Origin: Phoronis australis
Taxonomy: Eukaryota > Phoronida > Phoronidae
DNA: 33,753 bases
NCBI GenBank assembly: GCA_002633005.1
Contig: NMRA01000061.1
Span: forward strand, 995,400 to 1,029,152
Direction: 5' to 3'
The notes beneath the pieces were generated by a model. It did not search any database. It was not told the DNA's origin and saw only the letters and a program-made list of their open reading frames with translations. Every line of letters begins with the position of its first letter. Position 1 is the first letter of the stretch. A program made the translations under genes and the position numbers. Positions 1 through 13,300 of this stretch are shown here, one piece after another.

Positions 1-125
1 GCAGGAGGAACACCTTACATATTGTTGAGGTCCCTTTTGTGTCATAGTTTACACTTGACTTGATCTATTTCAGTTGTTTATCAGTGGCTGTGCTATAGTG
101 TTTTTTGTGTATCCGTGTCACGCAG

Positions 126-227
126 GTGGAGAATGTTGTTAAAACGGGGATACAGGACGGTCTGGATAACTATGGTAACAGAAGCTATCAGAGTCTGTCT
201 GATGAGATCAATTACATGCAGATGAAG
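126..227 (+). CDS. Tetraspanin exon, start of large extracellular loop
   Basis: Acceptor CACGCAG ends at 125 and donor GTTTGT starts at 228. It is 102 bp, phase 0 at both ends, 34 residues, and leads directly into the LQCCG exon. Confidence 0.85.
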
Positions 228-2934
228 GTTTGTCCAATATGTCCGCCACCTTGTGTTAATGTGCTGTGTACAAAGTTGCTCCAATATTAAAACCTATTTC
301 CTATGGATCGTTTCATGAAGCTCGTTAATGGTCAACTATTTATCTAAGTTGGCATGTCAATTTTGGTTCAAGTTCTGGTCACAGACAAGGTGTTAAATAG
401 TAATTTTGATCTGAAGGCCGGCCTTAGTCTTGGTTTGAAATTATACCAATGTTTGCCTTGATAACTCGTACTTTGCTTATCACGGAGATTCTTACTGGTC
501 TTTGGATTTTGAGAAAGGGCTTGTTGCCCATTAGTCAGTGCGAAAAACTGTTTCTAAAAGTGCAGGACCTCTGTAAGTAACTGTTACGCTCATTTCCATT
601 AATTACAGTTCTGCCTTAGACCACACGGGCGATCTGAGAGCGCCGTGTCAGATGTGTTGCATTCGCTGACTAACGAGTCCCCCATTTGACTACTCCAAAA
701 GTTGACTGTGAACTTCCAGATGGCAAGCAGATGGAAAATAGAGCCAATTGATTAGTTGAAAATTAGTCAGGAATGTTTGCTTCAAATGTTTGTCATTTTC
801 GAAGAGACAAATAGCTGTCTGAGTGTTTTGAAATTCATTTTACATGTGATCGTTTGGTACTTGAATCTCTTGTTGATTTAGGTTGTCGGCCTGAGGTGTG
901 TGTACCTTTGATTTACGATCACATTTCAATTTATTGATCTGGTGTCGGAAATGGGGACTGCGGTATGTTAGATTTTCCCGTCATTTTCAAGTTGTTTGTC
1001 CGCTGTTGTAAATAAGTCAGTGTAGTTTATGCTTCACTCTGACGGCGAGGTGTTGATCTGTTCCAGCTGCAATGCTGCGGTGTGAAGAACTATAATGATT
1101 GGCTAAGGACACCCTGGTACAAGGACAATCACACTATGGAGCTACCAGGATCTTGTTGCGGCGACGGCATACACGCCACCTGTCATTTTTCTCGTAATGA
1201 CACGCAAGTTGTACCTCCTGCTGAAGTGCACCTCAAGGGCTGCTACTCTGCCCTCACAAGCCTGTTCACTGATAACCTCGTTACTATTGCTGCTGTATCC
1301 ATCACGTTTGCCGTCTTACAGGTATGGATAGAAGTGTATGTCAGTTAGTGATGGACATTATTCTAAATGCTGCAGTCCTGTGCTGGGACCTAATCTCGGT
1401 TCTCGAAATGCTTCGAGTGAACTTTCGTAGTTGGTTCGCAAACTGTGCAGCATGTTTGGGTTAAGTTTCAAGAGTTGAGTCTTGAATTCAGAGATAAAAC
1501 CATGTGTCCAGAGTCCAGTCTACATGTAAATCCTTTGTGTACATTTAGTCCCATGAATTAGTGATATCTCGATGGGATAAGTCTTTGGAGGTACCCAGGT
1601 TGAAGTCATGACATTCAACCACTTTAAAATATGTAGGGCTGTTAGCTGACCGACATATTTTTGATTGGCTTGGAAAACATGCTGTTCCTTAGTTTCTGGT
1701 AATCGTGTCCAGGAATTAGCAAATAATTCAGTTGTTACATGACCGTGTATGGTAAAAAAATGAAAATAGCCACTATGCAACCTGTCAGATGGTGGGTAAG
1801 AAACAAGAAGGTTGACAGTTTTCGTGTCAGATTGAATTTTACGGCATTGTCTGATGCTGTTCCTGTCTCCGCAAGTTCATGAACGTTAAGAGAAATGCCG
1901 CCACTTCTGTTTCAAATTGACGAGAAGTAAAGTTGCTAAAAATGAAAACAGAAGATCAAAATTTTTATAACTCAATGTACAAAACGCAAAAACGTGCCAA
2001 GATCGAGGCAAGAAATTCGGGCAAATAGCGGAAACAATCTAGAGATCCACCGAATAAGACTTATCTTGAGTACCAGTGTTGTAATTTGCTTATAGGTTTC
2101 CCCTTCTGTGATTGATCAGTTGGTTTCTGAAAGACTGATCAATGAAAAACCTCCTTAATACTTGCCTTTGCATTGTGGGATATTACATGCTATGGCAATC
2201 ATGTAAAGATGTGTGGAGCAGAATTTCGGAAGATGTATGTGTCAAGGAATTAGGTTATATTTAGAAAACGGGAATGGAATTCTCCACATTTTGTCTGACT
2301 GACTTCATACAATGAGAACTAGACCACATGCAGCATCCATGTGGGTCTGGAATTCAACTAAATATCAGGATTTGCTGGACCATGGTCCAGTGGGTAGAAT
2401 AAACCGTGTAGAACCACAATGTTAGTGTGATGAGCTGAGTTTTTAATGTCCCTATCTTAGTTGGTCACAATTTCAAACTTGGGATTTTTAGTTTTGGTGG
2501 TATCACACCATATTTTGATTGGTATTTTAACATTTTGAAAATATTGGAAGTCTATTTGTGCAACATTTCACTTGCAAAATACAGATTTTGAACATGAACG
2601 TTTATGTGTTAAATGGTATGTCGGTTCTGAATGTTTGAGAAAAAATTGGAATCTCGAAATAACACAGTGTATTGTATTGACAGAATTCATTCAAAGAGGT
2701 ACTAACAAAAAGGTGGCTGTCAGATAAAAAAACGAAATGACAAATTTGTGGAAATATTTTTTTTTTTTTTGTACAGGAAATGAGCGAGATGAGCGGATAG
2801 TTTTGTTGACTATTTTATCGAGCTTGAATTATGCATTGCAGATCATCGGCATGGTCTCTGCCTGTGTCCTAATGCACCGTTCTCGTGAGGTACCCTACCT
2901 GACCCTGACCTCAACAGGGGGCTACAGGGCCTAG
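126..2934 (+). CDS. Tetraspanin, 3' part of gene (three terminal coding exons)
   Basis: Tetraspanins are four-helix membrane proteins that organise membrane microdomains. The exons seen are 126-227, 1067-1321 and 2842-2934, all joined in phase 0 with normal GT/AG borders. The first encodes the start of the large extracellular loop (VENVVKTGIQDGL). The second carries the diagnostic CCG motif (LQCCGVKNYNDW), the PGSCC motif, two further loop cysteines (ATCHF, GCY; six in all), two N-glycosylation sequons (NHT, NDT) and the start of the fourth membrane helix (LVTIAAVSITFAVLQ). The third completes that helix (IIGMVSACVLMH) and gives a short cytoplasmic tail that stops at 2932-2934. Helices 1-3 and the start codon lie upstream of the window. 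The subfamily cannot be fixed from this part. The exact tail is uncertain because a well-formed peptide continues in another frame past the stop. Confidence 0.9.
1067..1321 (+). CDS. Tetraspanin exon with CCG and PGSCC motifs and first part of TM4
   Basis: Acceptor TTCCAG ends at 1066 and donor GTATGG starts at 1322. It is 255 bp, 85 residues, phase 0. The CCG triplet is at 1073-1081. The exon ends inside the fourth transmembrane helix. Confidence 0.93.
2842..2934 (+). CDS. Tetraspanin last exon, end of TM4 and cytoplasmic tail
   Basis: Acceptor GCATTGCAG ends at 2841. The exon begins IIGMVSACVLMHRSRE, which continues the hydrophobic helix, and reaches TAG at 2932-2934. The last 14 residues before the stop may be out of frame. 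Confidence 0.8.
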   Translation: MIGMVSACVLMHRSREVPYLTLTSTGGYRA

Positions 2935-5900
2935 ACAGACAGCTGCGACAGATCAATCGAGGGAAGGTGGAGTTCTTGGAAGAGCTATAGATGATATTTT
3001 TAACACATCAGCTGGTAAAGTGGTATGGAAATCTCACCTGTGAAGTTTCGATAAAATTAATTCGTGATATGTTGCTGTGAAAGTCTATTTTTTGAAAACA
3101 TGTTCGTCTACTTAGCTGAAAATTTATACTTTTCTATAAAATAACTTTGTTGGACACGAGTTTGGCAAATAAGATGGGGAAAATTCACGTCGGACTTATT
3201 TTTTTTTATTTTGTACGTCATAATGCATCATGATCCTTGATTCGGGTACAAAAATTCCCCAAAGTGGCACGTCCTTTTGTTCTCTAACAATTCTCTTGTT
3301 AAACGTTAATCCGCATCCCCAGCAAAATCTTGTGTTCTAGAATTCACAGACATGTGGCTTGAGGTACTTTTTTGCCTGGGTCAAAGGTTTTTCATTTCCT
3401 TAATTTGAATCTTAGTCACCACTCGTGTTCAACAACTATCAAGTCCTGCATGAAACTATTGCTGGATATCTTGAGAAGCTTCTGTATTTTGATAATTTGA
3501 AAGCCTTGTTTCTATTTTTTATGTCATGTGAGATTTCTGTCGTCAGGCCCAAGTGTATGTCTTTTTTCAATAATGGGAGCTGTATCTGCTCACGAAGTCT
3601 ATAATGAAACGGTCAAAATCACAACTACCTTAAATTTTCTGTTATCGGTTCTTGGACTTGTGTGCTGTAAGTTTTTGTGCAACATAGTGCTCGAGTTCTT
3701 TATAGCTAGTTTGCATGAAACGTGTCGTTAATTCACAATTATTTAAACTTGTTGTTACGTAGTGTTCTTTACAACCTGTTTCAACTAGTCACTCCGTCAA
3801 GTTAGAATTTTGCCTCGACTAATTTGGCTTGCGTCGATTAATTGGGACCTTTTTGATGCTAAGTGCCAATCCACAGCATTCATTCAAAGACTTTAAAACA
3901 CACAGACTCTCCTCTTATGTTCTTGAATTCCAGTCGTAGAGTTTGAAAACCTGTACGAGTTTGAATTTTCTGTTGTGGAGAACACTGTATTGTATATATA
4001 TGTTGTCACTGCGTCGTGTTATGAAGCAATTATGAACAAATAGTCTTGTATTTGGGGTAGCTAAGACATATAAAAAACTCACAAGTTATGCTTAATAGGA
4101 TTAGCCACAGTTGAGCAATTTTCCAACAGCTACTTCTATTGTAAAGCCTTCTGAAGGCTCTCTGTTCATTCTGTGTCGTGTGTCATGTTGTGACAGTCAG
4201 TGATGTCTGCACAAAATCATTGTTGGGTTATTTTAGTTTAAAACTGACAGTGAGCTGTGTTGCTCACAGGCTCTGTCACCAATTGTGCTGGCTTTCAGTT
4301 CGGCCTAACTTTTGGGTCAATTTGGCCAGGCATTGGTAGGATATGTCCTTTTAGTTGTGTTATGTAAAGCTGAGTTGTGATATACTTTGGAAATATCGAG
4401 TACAAATGGCCTGTTAAGATTTAATTTTTGTATTTTGGGAGGTGATAAAAACGTGCAAAGGGAATATGTCGGTGGATCTGTTTTGTAATTCGCCCACTGA
4501 TCTGTTGGATAACATTGTTTTCGAAGTTTTTTTAATTAGAAAATGCATTAAACAGTGCTGGGCTATCGTTTAAAAGTTGTGCTTTTTAACTCAGTATAAT
4601 TGAGTTTTGCCTCCACAAAAAGTAAAGTTCATGTTATGTTGAAATTGTTCGTCTTGAAGTGTTGGATTTGGGTTTCCTTGCTTTAAGTACCAGTTTTGTG
4701 TTCTTTGTCCATTTTGCTATTTAAATAAAACTTAGTCCTTAATGTTCAACGATTACATCAAATCCCACGTTTGCATCATGTCTACCTTTTCATTGTCCTG
4801 GCAGTTACTGTTTGAAGAAGGCTAGTCTTCTGGCGTTTATGAGCATCCCAATCAAAACAGTTTTCTCAATTTGCAGAATGAAAACGCGATTGGTGCGGGA
4901 AAATTAAGTTTTTTCTTAAAAAACTAATTATAACACTGAATACATGTTAAGTTTTATTGGAAATCGAAAAACTGCTCTTACAATCATTTATAAATAACCC
5001 AAGGCAAATATGTGAAAAAAATCGTTTCAGGCGGGATATCTATTCTTAAAATTTTTCGATTGAAATGATAAAATCATGTCAAGTGGCAGAAAACAAGTGA
5101 TTCAGAGCAACTGACTGAGACAAGTTGCCATGAATTTTTTTCATACGACAATAGCGCATTATACTTTTTAGATATTCACGTTAACTGAATCTTTCAGTGT
5201 TTACATATTAGCTCCAGACACGAGATCCTGCCACCCTGAATACAGACTTGTGTTGGACTTGTATTTCTTAACATGAGTTGTTAAATCAATCTGCAATGCA
5301 AGAAACTTCAAAAAAATCTTAACACAATGCAAGTTATCTCACAAGTGTGACATTTAAATGGAGGTGAGGAAAGTTCAGCTACATTTTTATCACAGTGTTT
5401 GAATATTAAATACATCGAAGTTTTTCATTTATACCATCAACAGCAAATCGCAATTTTTAGCCAACAGGCAGAGCGTACACACAAACGTCCTGCGGTAACC
5501 ACAGTAGATATTTATCATACACCACAAGTACAAGCAAATATACACAAAGCAGAAACAGCACGAAGTTTGGTGCGGGAGGTTTTCTATGCAGGCGACCTGG
5601 CCTCGTGGTGGGGCATCATTTAGAATCTCAACGAAAAATAAAATCAATGGCATACGATTACTACTGGAAAAAACTGTTCCCACACAGAAAGGGTTGATGC
5701 GCTTTAGATGGAAAGATGGAAAAGTGGAGCAAGCAAGCCACCCACAGTAGAGCAAAAGCGTTGAAATGCGGCCAGGACTACTAAAATAATGATCACTAGG
5801 AGGCACAGAATAAGTAGACTTCGTTTGAAAATGATAATGTCTCCTTAACAGAAATCCATTTGCCAACTCATGAAAATCCAACACGGAACTTGGTAGATAT

Positions 5901-6052
5901 AGAGGCTAAAGTGAAAACTTATGCACTAGGGAGCAGTAGTCAAACCAGTGCCATAACGTCCAGGACAAGAACATGTGAGCAAAATATCACAAACATCCAC
6001 CAAGGGGATTTGGAGATACAGCAGTTAATGTGAAGATCTTGCAATGTGCCCA

Positions 6053-6129
6053 CGTGTGTGTGTGTGTACCTGTCTGTGAGTGTGTCTGCGTGTCCATGTG
6101 TCTGTGTCTGCATGTGCATGTGTGTGCAG
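6053..6129. repeat. Degenerate TG microsatellite
   Basis: An interrupted (TG)n tract with TCTG, TGCG and CATG variants runs for about 77 bp. Confidence 0.85.
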
Positions 6130-6689
6130 ATCGCATAAGTTAAATACCACCAATTTCAAAAAAAAAATAATTGCCAAAATTGGCTTTTTCATCTTTCACG
6201 AGTTTCTAACTATGTCATGAATGTCAACAATTACCACATTGACATATAGAAGTTAACTTATATGACAAAGTTAATTTGATGCTACTTACGAAAAAATAGA
6301 ATCACACGTTTGCTACATCCCGTCCTTAACGGGCAAATCTTTACTGCACTAAGATTAAAAAATGTTTTTGGATTATCTTTCCACTCTGCGATTCCCAGTT
6401 TTAACTGAGCTTCACCATTAAAATTAAATGCTTGGTGACAGATTTTCACAACAAAAATGAACGGAGTTTATTTACAACCTCACAGAAAACAGATGCGATG
6501 TTGTTTGACAGGTGAAGACCAGTCACAACATGACGTCTTGGCTGCAACGACAGACAATTCCAGTTGCACTCAGCAATCCTGGCAACATTATTTCTTCACT
6601 TCTTAGCGCACAAAAGATGGTGGATAAGTATATTTTATCAAATTTCTCAACAAAAACAAATATTAAGAAATGTTCTCGTTTACTGATGT

Positions 6690-6695
6690 TTTATT
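6690..6695 (-). promoter_or_regulatory. Candidate polyadenylation signal of RNF126-like gene
   Basis: TTTATT on the + strand reads AATAAA on the gene strand, about 460 bp after the stop codon. Another AATAAA is at 6467-6472. Neither can be proved without transcript data. Confidence 0.3.
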
Positions 6696-7156
6696 TTTAT
6701 GTGAAATAAGTAACTAATTACCATAACTCCACGCCATTTCATTCGCCTATTTTCGGACCAAGAATTTCATTATGAACATAGAGAAACCACAGCACTTCAT
6801 GGAACTGTGTGCTTCCACTCAGAGATCAGTTTTGCGCAAGGGAAAATATTAGCAGTAACTCAAGCACAAAACTCTGAATTTGCTTCTGCACAAATCAACA
6901 GCCCTTGCACACTGAAAGGGGGGGGGCACTCATTCAATCCGAGTCAGAAACGAGACCCAAAAGCGTTTTAGAAACTTCAGAAAAGGAGAACAATATATTG
7001 AACAGATGGGGTTGTTTATATTAAGGACATAACACATATGGGAGTGCAACTTTCGAAACTTCGCCCGTCGGTATCCTGTGCACTATTCACCCCATGAACA
7101 CGATGTGACGAATGCACACGGCAATGGGGAGATACAACTTGACAGGCCAGTGGTGG

Positions 7157-7315
7157 TCAATCGTACTCTTCCAAACTGTTCGGTGGCGGTGTCTGCATGA
7201 CGCCACTGACAGAAGGTTGCGAACTCTGTTGTTGCTGTAGCGTGTTAGGAAAGGGCTCCTGGGTAGATGTGTCCACACCGTTTAAGTCTATACGACAAAC
7301 TGGGCAGGTACCATG
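7157..7315 (-). CDS. RNF126: RNF126-like exon 9, last RING cysteines and tail
   Basis: Acceptor CATTCTAG. The exon begins HGTCPVCRIDL, supplying RING Cys257 and Cys260, then a Gln/Pro/Ser-rich tail ending EEYD and TGA at 7159-7157. Confidence 0.95.
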   Translation of the reverse strand, partial: HGTCPVCRIDLNGVDTSTQEPFPNTLQQQQSSQPSVSGVMQTPPPNSLEEYD

Positions 7316-10300
7316 CTAGAATGAGGAACAAAGAGAACATGTATTCAGTGCAGTCGAACTATTCAAGTGGGTGTTACTTCCAGTAAAAATGGAGCATTCA
7401 CCACTTGTTCAGATTTTAAAGGCATGTAGTCCATTTTACATCAGAAAACCGCATTGTTGGATGGGATAGACTTCCTGAATTTACAAGCTTTGACGAGAAT
7501 TATAAACAAAACGCGTTCTCTTTTTGTGCAATATTTACCATTGTTCAACAGCCATTCACTGAAAACAAAGTCGGAGACTTTACCATCTAAATGAGCTCAA
7601 AACCCTCCACCATTTATTGGGTGAGGTTTAGCTCCAGTGGCAGAGCATCCTGTGCACATAGGTCCATTCACCTGTACATAAATACTACAATGTGTTGCTT
7701 CAAAGAAAATTTCATTACACAGCATTCAGCAAGAGTAACTGCACACCAGAATTGCGTTCAGGTCCAAGTTCGCACAGAGCATTTTCCAACTCGAGCGCTT
7801 GCAACTAAGCGAAGTGGTGGGAATAACCTTTGTAACATCACAAGCATTTTGCATCAGTGTGTTTCACATTTTGCATCAGTGTGTTTTACATTTTGCATCA
7901 GTGTGTTTCACATTTTGCATCAGTGTGTTTCACATTTTGCATCAGTGTGTTTCACATTTTGATCAACACACGCAAGCCATGCCCATCTCAACATGAGTTA
8001 TTTATCTGCTCTGATCTGATCAAGATTAGGTCCCAGAATATCATCCTAATTGAGGTAGTATTTCACCAAATTAAGGCATAATATGGAGGGCAGGTGAAAT
8101 TTTGTTTCTTCGTTATTTCCTTAATGCTAAAGAGGCATAGTCCCATTAAATCGTGAATATGCAAATGAAGTACTAATTTACAAACAACCTCGGGTCCTCA
8201 AGTGTGCTGGAAACCATTCGAGAACCATTTACCATTACAATCTCGCGAAAGTCTTGTTTTACAAGACTGTTTTTATGTAAATGAGTACAGTTACATTTCA
8301 TTGTTACCTTTGAAACACGACACATAATTTGTTTATTTCATTACCGAATACAAATTCTGTGTAATATTTGGAATTACTGGTTTTTTACATGTTCACACTG
8401 GTTTTTAAGTGCTGTAGTATTTTCTGTAAAACTGCAATATATTTACAACTTGCTTTTTTTCCTGATTGTACTTGAACACACAGTTCTCCATGAAGTCACT
8501 AGTTGGCACTTGCTACAAATTTAAGTATTCACAGGAGTAATTTCAGTCCGCAATTGATGAAATTTTTCAGTATAAAAAAGACAAAACATACCAATTTTAA
8601 CCATGGAAAAATACATTCCTCATGGAAGTGGTGATTACAGGGTAGTTTTTTAACGTTTTCGTTGAGCGTGAACTGTTCAAAACACACAGAGCACTGGAGT
8701 TCAGCATCTGGAAAGAAGAAAGGGAAAACAGTCTTATCTTAGGTTTCTGAAACACAGGTATGTACCTCACAACTCTCAGTACAATTTTTTTGTTTATGTA
8801 GCTTATTAACAAGTATGCCGCATATTAATTTTCACGAATGAAAGACGAAAAGGACTACCGGTACACTTGAATATGTGAAGCGCACTGTGAAATTGTCATC
8901 TCATTTGAAGCCTTGTCTACACAACCAGACTTTTCATATATGAATATATACACAACTTTTTCAGCTGGAAAAGTCGTGTTGGGACTCTTGTCCACATACT
9001 CCAAATCGTTGTATTCAACAGTTGTACTGGAGGTATGAAGTTGGAATGTAACTCAACATCACTATAAATCTTGGAACCATGCGTGACTTATCTACCAACA
9101 AAATATGAAGCACGACAGAGAGGCTTTAAGTACAATGCGCAACACAAGCAGTCATAATAAACAAACAATACGACTCAGAATTCCATCTTGACGGCCAAGT
9201 GCGAGTTTCACAGAGTGCAATTAATCACCATAGTGGCAATTTATCGTGACCAATAAAATACAAGAAAGTTAATAATAGGAAATGATATTTTACAGCTAGG
9301 ATTCTGCTAGAATGCCAAATGGTCATTAAAGGTAGTTTTTGAAATGAGCCGAATTAAACATCATGACCAGGGAACAGTATTTAATAGGAACAAATAAATT
9401 TGATACGATTATTTATTGTGTTTACCCCGATTTTACCAAGTATGGGAGAAGAAGTCAGGGTTATTGGTTGATAGAAACTACAATACAGCGCGCTACTTTG
9501 ATTTTTAAGCTGCTGGACCAGAGTATGATGAATAAGGCCTTTCAAATGAATTATACGGTAAACATCGAAACATATCGCGATCTTTGATCCAGGTACAAAA
9601 ATTCCTCAAAGTTGCATTCTTTAACAATAATTGCAGGTGAGATATTTCCGCTGATCCCCATTACTTTTTTATTATTTAAGAATGGAGACATGCTGGATTT
9701 TTTCTGTATCCAAATCAAAGATCATGATTTATTTCGATGTGTAAAATTAAAAAAAATTCATTTAAATTTGAATCGTCTTTACATTTGCCAAACTCAGGAT
9801 CAGCAACTTCAACCTTTCACCCAGTCCACCATTACGACCTTTGACCTCAAAAACTGGAAACAGGAAGAGTTCAGTTTTACGTAATGACCATTTACCTGTT
9901 TGGGACTGTGATATCTTCACAGTGGGTAATGAGTCTATCTTGGACTGGTCAGCAGGTGGAGGTCCTGAGCCTTCTAACTGATTTAACAACTGCAATAAAG
10001 AAGCACTGAGAATGTTGACCATGCAAACTGAGAGTTCAGTATGCACACCCTATAACATTCACTGATAATGCCGTTTTTCTAAAGACCTAGTCCCATGTAC
10101 CCATGTAGGTGGCGGATGAATAAAGATCACACTCGGTATGATCCGGCGTGTGAACCGTGTTGCAGCTGTGACCTTCCATAGCAATCAATGTTGGTCCTGA
10201 AACGTCCGGGAAACCACCGTCTTAGTCAATGCTATATCCNTATCTTAATTGCCTTTGCAAAAGAGTAAACATCTATCATTTTACAACCACCCATTTCATA

Positions 10301-13300
10301 ATGTTGAATCATGGTTTTGCGCTTAATTTTGTCGCACTTTCCTCCCCAAATATAGTGAAAAAACAGTTTTTCTAGTTCTTTACAAAACAGATTATTAGGG
10401 ATTGGCAAAGAAGATAAAACATGAATCAGTTTTGGTAGAAGAAATGATTTGACCACTGTAACTTTACCAACTTTACATTTGCCAAACTCAGGATCAGCAA
10501 CTTCAACCTTTCACCCAGTCCACCATTACGACCTTTGACCTCAAAAACTGGAAACAGGAAGAGTTCAGTTTTACGTAATGACCATTTACCTGTTTGGGAC
10601 TGTGATATCTTCACAGTGGGTAATGAGTCTATCTTGGACTGGTCAGCAGGTGGAGGTCCTGAGCCTTCTAACTGATTTAACAACTGCAATAAAGAAGCAC
10701 TGAGAATGTTGACCATGCAAACTGAGAGTTCAGTATGCACACCCTATAACATTCACTGATAATGCCGTTTTTCTAAAGACCTAGTCCCATGTACCCATGT
10801 AGGTGGCGGATGAATAAAGATCACACTCGGTATGATCCGGCGTGTGAACCGTGTTGCAGCTGTGACCTTCCATAGCAATCAATGTTGGTCCTGAAACGTC
10901 CGGGAAACCACCGTCTTAGTCAATGCTATATCCGTGATGGTCCGTGATGCCGCTGTGTTGGTCCATGATCATCCAGGGCTGCCCATGTCTTTATCGTGCT
11001 GGTCCATGGTTACCAGTGTGGGTGCCGTGCTGATTCTGTGTTGCTACCATGTAGCTGCTGTGTTTGTCTGCGTATGCTCGGGTTTGTCCATGTAGCTTCC
11101 GCGTCGTCACCAGCATGGCAGTCGTTTAACGACCCTCTAACCCAAAGACGAGCGCGGATCATTGGGCATTTTGCCGTACTGTCATCTTCATCCATACTTT
11201 TAAGGGACTGGGGCTAAAAATTCGTCAGCAAGTCAAAAACTAGCAAAAGTCACTTGCAGAGACTCCTCTAAGTGATTATTGCCCAAAATATTACATGGGA
11301 CTGATTGTTGACCAAGTTGAGACTAAATAGAAAGAAAATGACAGTTTAGTGGCACTACAAGTTATTTCTGTTGAGGGACACAATCTTCAATTTTACATTT
11401 AATATGTGGAGCAATCATCAGAAGGCATTACATCTAAGTACAGGGGAGCCTGCTTAATGTCATAGCCCCAGTTTCAACGTAAATTATGACAATGAGTGCG
11501 ATTTAGCGGTAGTCGCAAGTACTCTTAAAAGCTAATCATGCCGTGTTGAGAGTTGTGTAGTAAAGGCAGGTAGATAGGAAACAACTAATTTTTCCCCCGG
11601 CACCAAGATCCGATAAGGTGAATGAATTTAGGATGAATCCAGTTAGTTTTTAAACAAAAAAGTCAAAGTACACAAGCTAATAAGCATGTGGGAATCAATT
11701 TTGCTTATATTTTTAATGACATCTGGGAATGTGACAATAATTCACTACTTTACATGGATTTAATGGGAAATCAATTGTTTTTTGACATCTCATTTTTGAC
11801 AATAAGCAGAATACTCCACTGTCCAGTATGGCAATCAGTGGCCTCCACTATGTTTACATGCCAATGGGAATATTCTTAGTAAGGAAATCTGTAGACGTAT
11901 GCAGTTTACATTAGTACACTTTGGTAAAAGTCCTTCCTTCAAACGTGTAGACTTTAAACTCTGACAAGATGCAATGCGTTCCATAGAGTTCAACATCAGC
12001 TAGAGTGCAACATACTCAAGATCGTAGGCAATGCATCTTGTCCGATTTTCAAGACCACATGCTGGGTAGTTTACATTTCTTTCCAGACACACCTCCCACA
12101 TTAACTATTGTGCCGCCAGCTCATTTAACTCAATTCCCATGACAACAAATCGACGAATAAGATCAGTAAGAAAGACGATCGTATGAAGCGCATATCATAC
12201 CTGACTAATGATTGAATCTAGACCCCCTGGCCCCCAGACATAGTCCCCTGGGTTAGCGTGAAGATGAGGACTGCCACCTATTACTCTGAAATGAAAACGG
12301 CAGGAAAAATGTATAAACAACGGTTGACAGTGTAAATAGATGTCAATACGAAAAAACCCAAATCATGTCCACTGGCACAAATTGTCACCAACTCAAAATA
12401 CAAAGGGGTCCTGAGATTAAGTAGGCAAAATTGATCTCTTATTGTTTAATAAGCAAACAAATGTTCACAACAGCAAGAAATACTTACATCGGACTCGTAC
12501 CAATCCCAGTTAGTAAATGTTGTAGTATTCTGAAAAACAAAACAAAACATAATGTTCCACTCCTTCGGTACAATATCCAATTTCAGCTAAAATATCCATC
12601 ACAAAATTTCCGACAAGAAATTCACAGTAAACATCCATATTTAGCCATCCACCTTCCCCAAATTTCTCAATTGTTTTCTCAGAACCCTTTATTCCATGTT
12701 TTTGAGAACAAACCCTGGATTTGATTGCGTCTCCAAATTGGGCAAAATTGAATATAGTGTTCTTTTAACAAACAGAATTTGAGCAGGGCTAAAAGTTCCC
12801 TTATTATTAAAGGCCAGAAAACATCTGGGAATGTCTTCCTGCTTAATATGGCATTCTAAAAAATTTCAATTGTATGATTTCCTCTTAACAAATCAATGGA
12901 AAACATTTCTGCAAAATAAGCTAACCAATTTTCTCCATTCAAGTTTTTTTCTTTTTTCGGACAAGATTCTCTTTTAGATTTGTTTTCCACCGATTTGAAA
13001 GTACAGTTCAACATGCTTTTCAACGCAACTATTGACTTCAGCACTTACGATAAGAAATAAGTATTATAGACAGCACATTTCTCAAGAAATCGTCAAGCAG
13101 TGTGACTTAAAACGGATCACTCACAGGTCAATTGAGGATGGCCTTGACCCCTGGCCTGCTCTGTGTATATGTGTGAATGTAAACGGTTGGGCCCCACTGC
13201 GCAATGACGGTCTTTCCCTCATGCCAGGCTGTACAGTGACCCCGTCCACTTCATCATCACTGCCACCGTCGTCACTACCGGTACTAGCCACTTGGGTAGG

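Larger units (their letters stand above)
2991..7156. other. Intergenic / UTR stretch without recognisable gene
   Basis: No exon with a recognisable protein and consistent splice sites was found on either strand. The region should hold the tetraspanin 3' UTR from the left and the RNF126 3' UTR from the right. Possible polyadenylation signals are AATAAA at 4724-4729 (+) and at 6690-6695 and 6467-6472 (-). A TG-rich microsatellite lies at 6053-6129. A 151-codon open frame at 5429-5884 (-) resembles nothing I recognise. Confidence 0.6.

Noticed and set aside
3528-3731. Hydrophobic open frame after the tetraspanin, considered as an alternative fourth helix exon
   Set aside because: The exon at 2842 already completes the helix in phase, and this frame has no matching splice site.
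5429-5884. 151-codon open frame on the - strand downstream of RNF126
   Set aside because: Composition is rich in Cys, Phe and Tyr without a domain pattern. There is no splice context, and it overlaps an open frame on the other strand. More likely UTR or intergenic DNA.
7591-8081. Three overlapping open frames with repeated CISVFHILHQ-type peptides
   Set aside because: These are translations of the 22-bp minisatellite inside RNF126 intron 8; each frame is open because the unit lacks stops.
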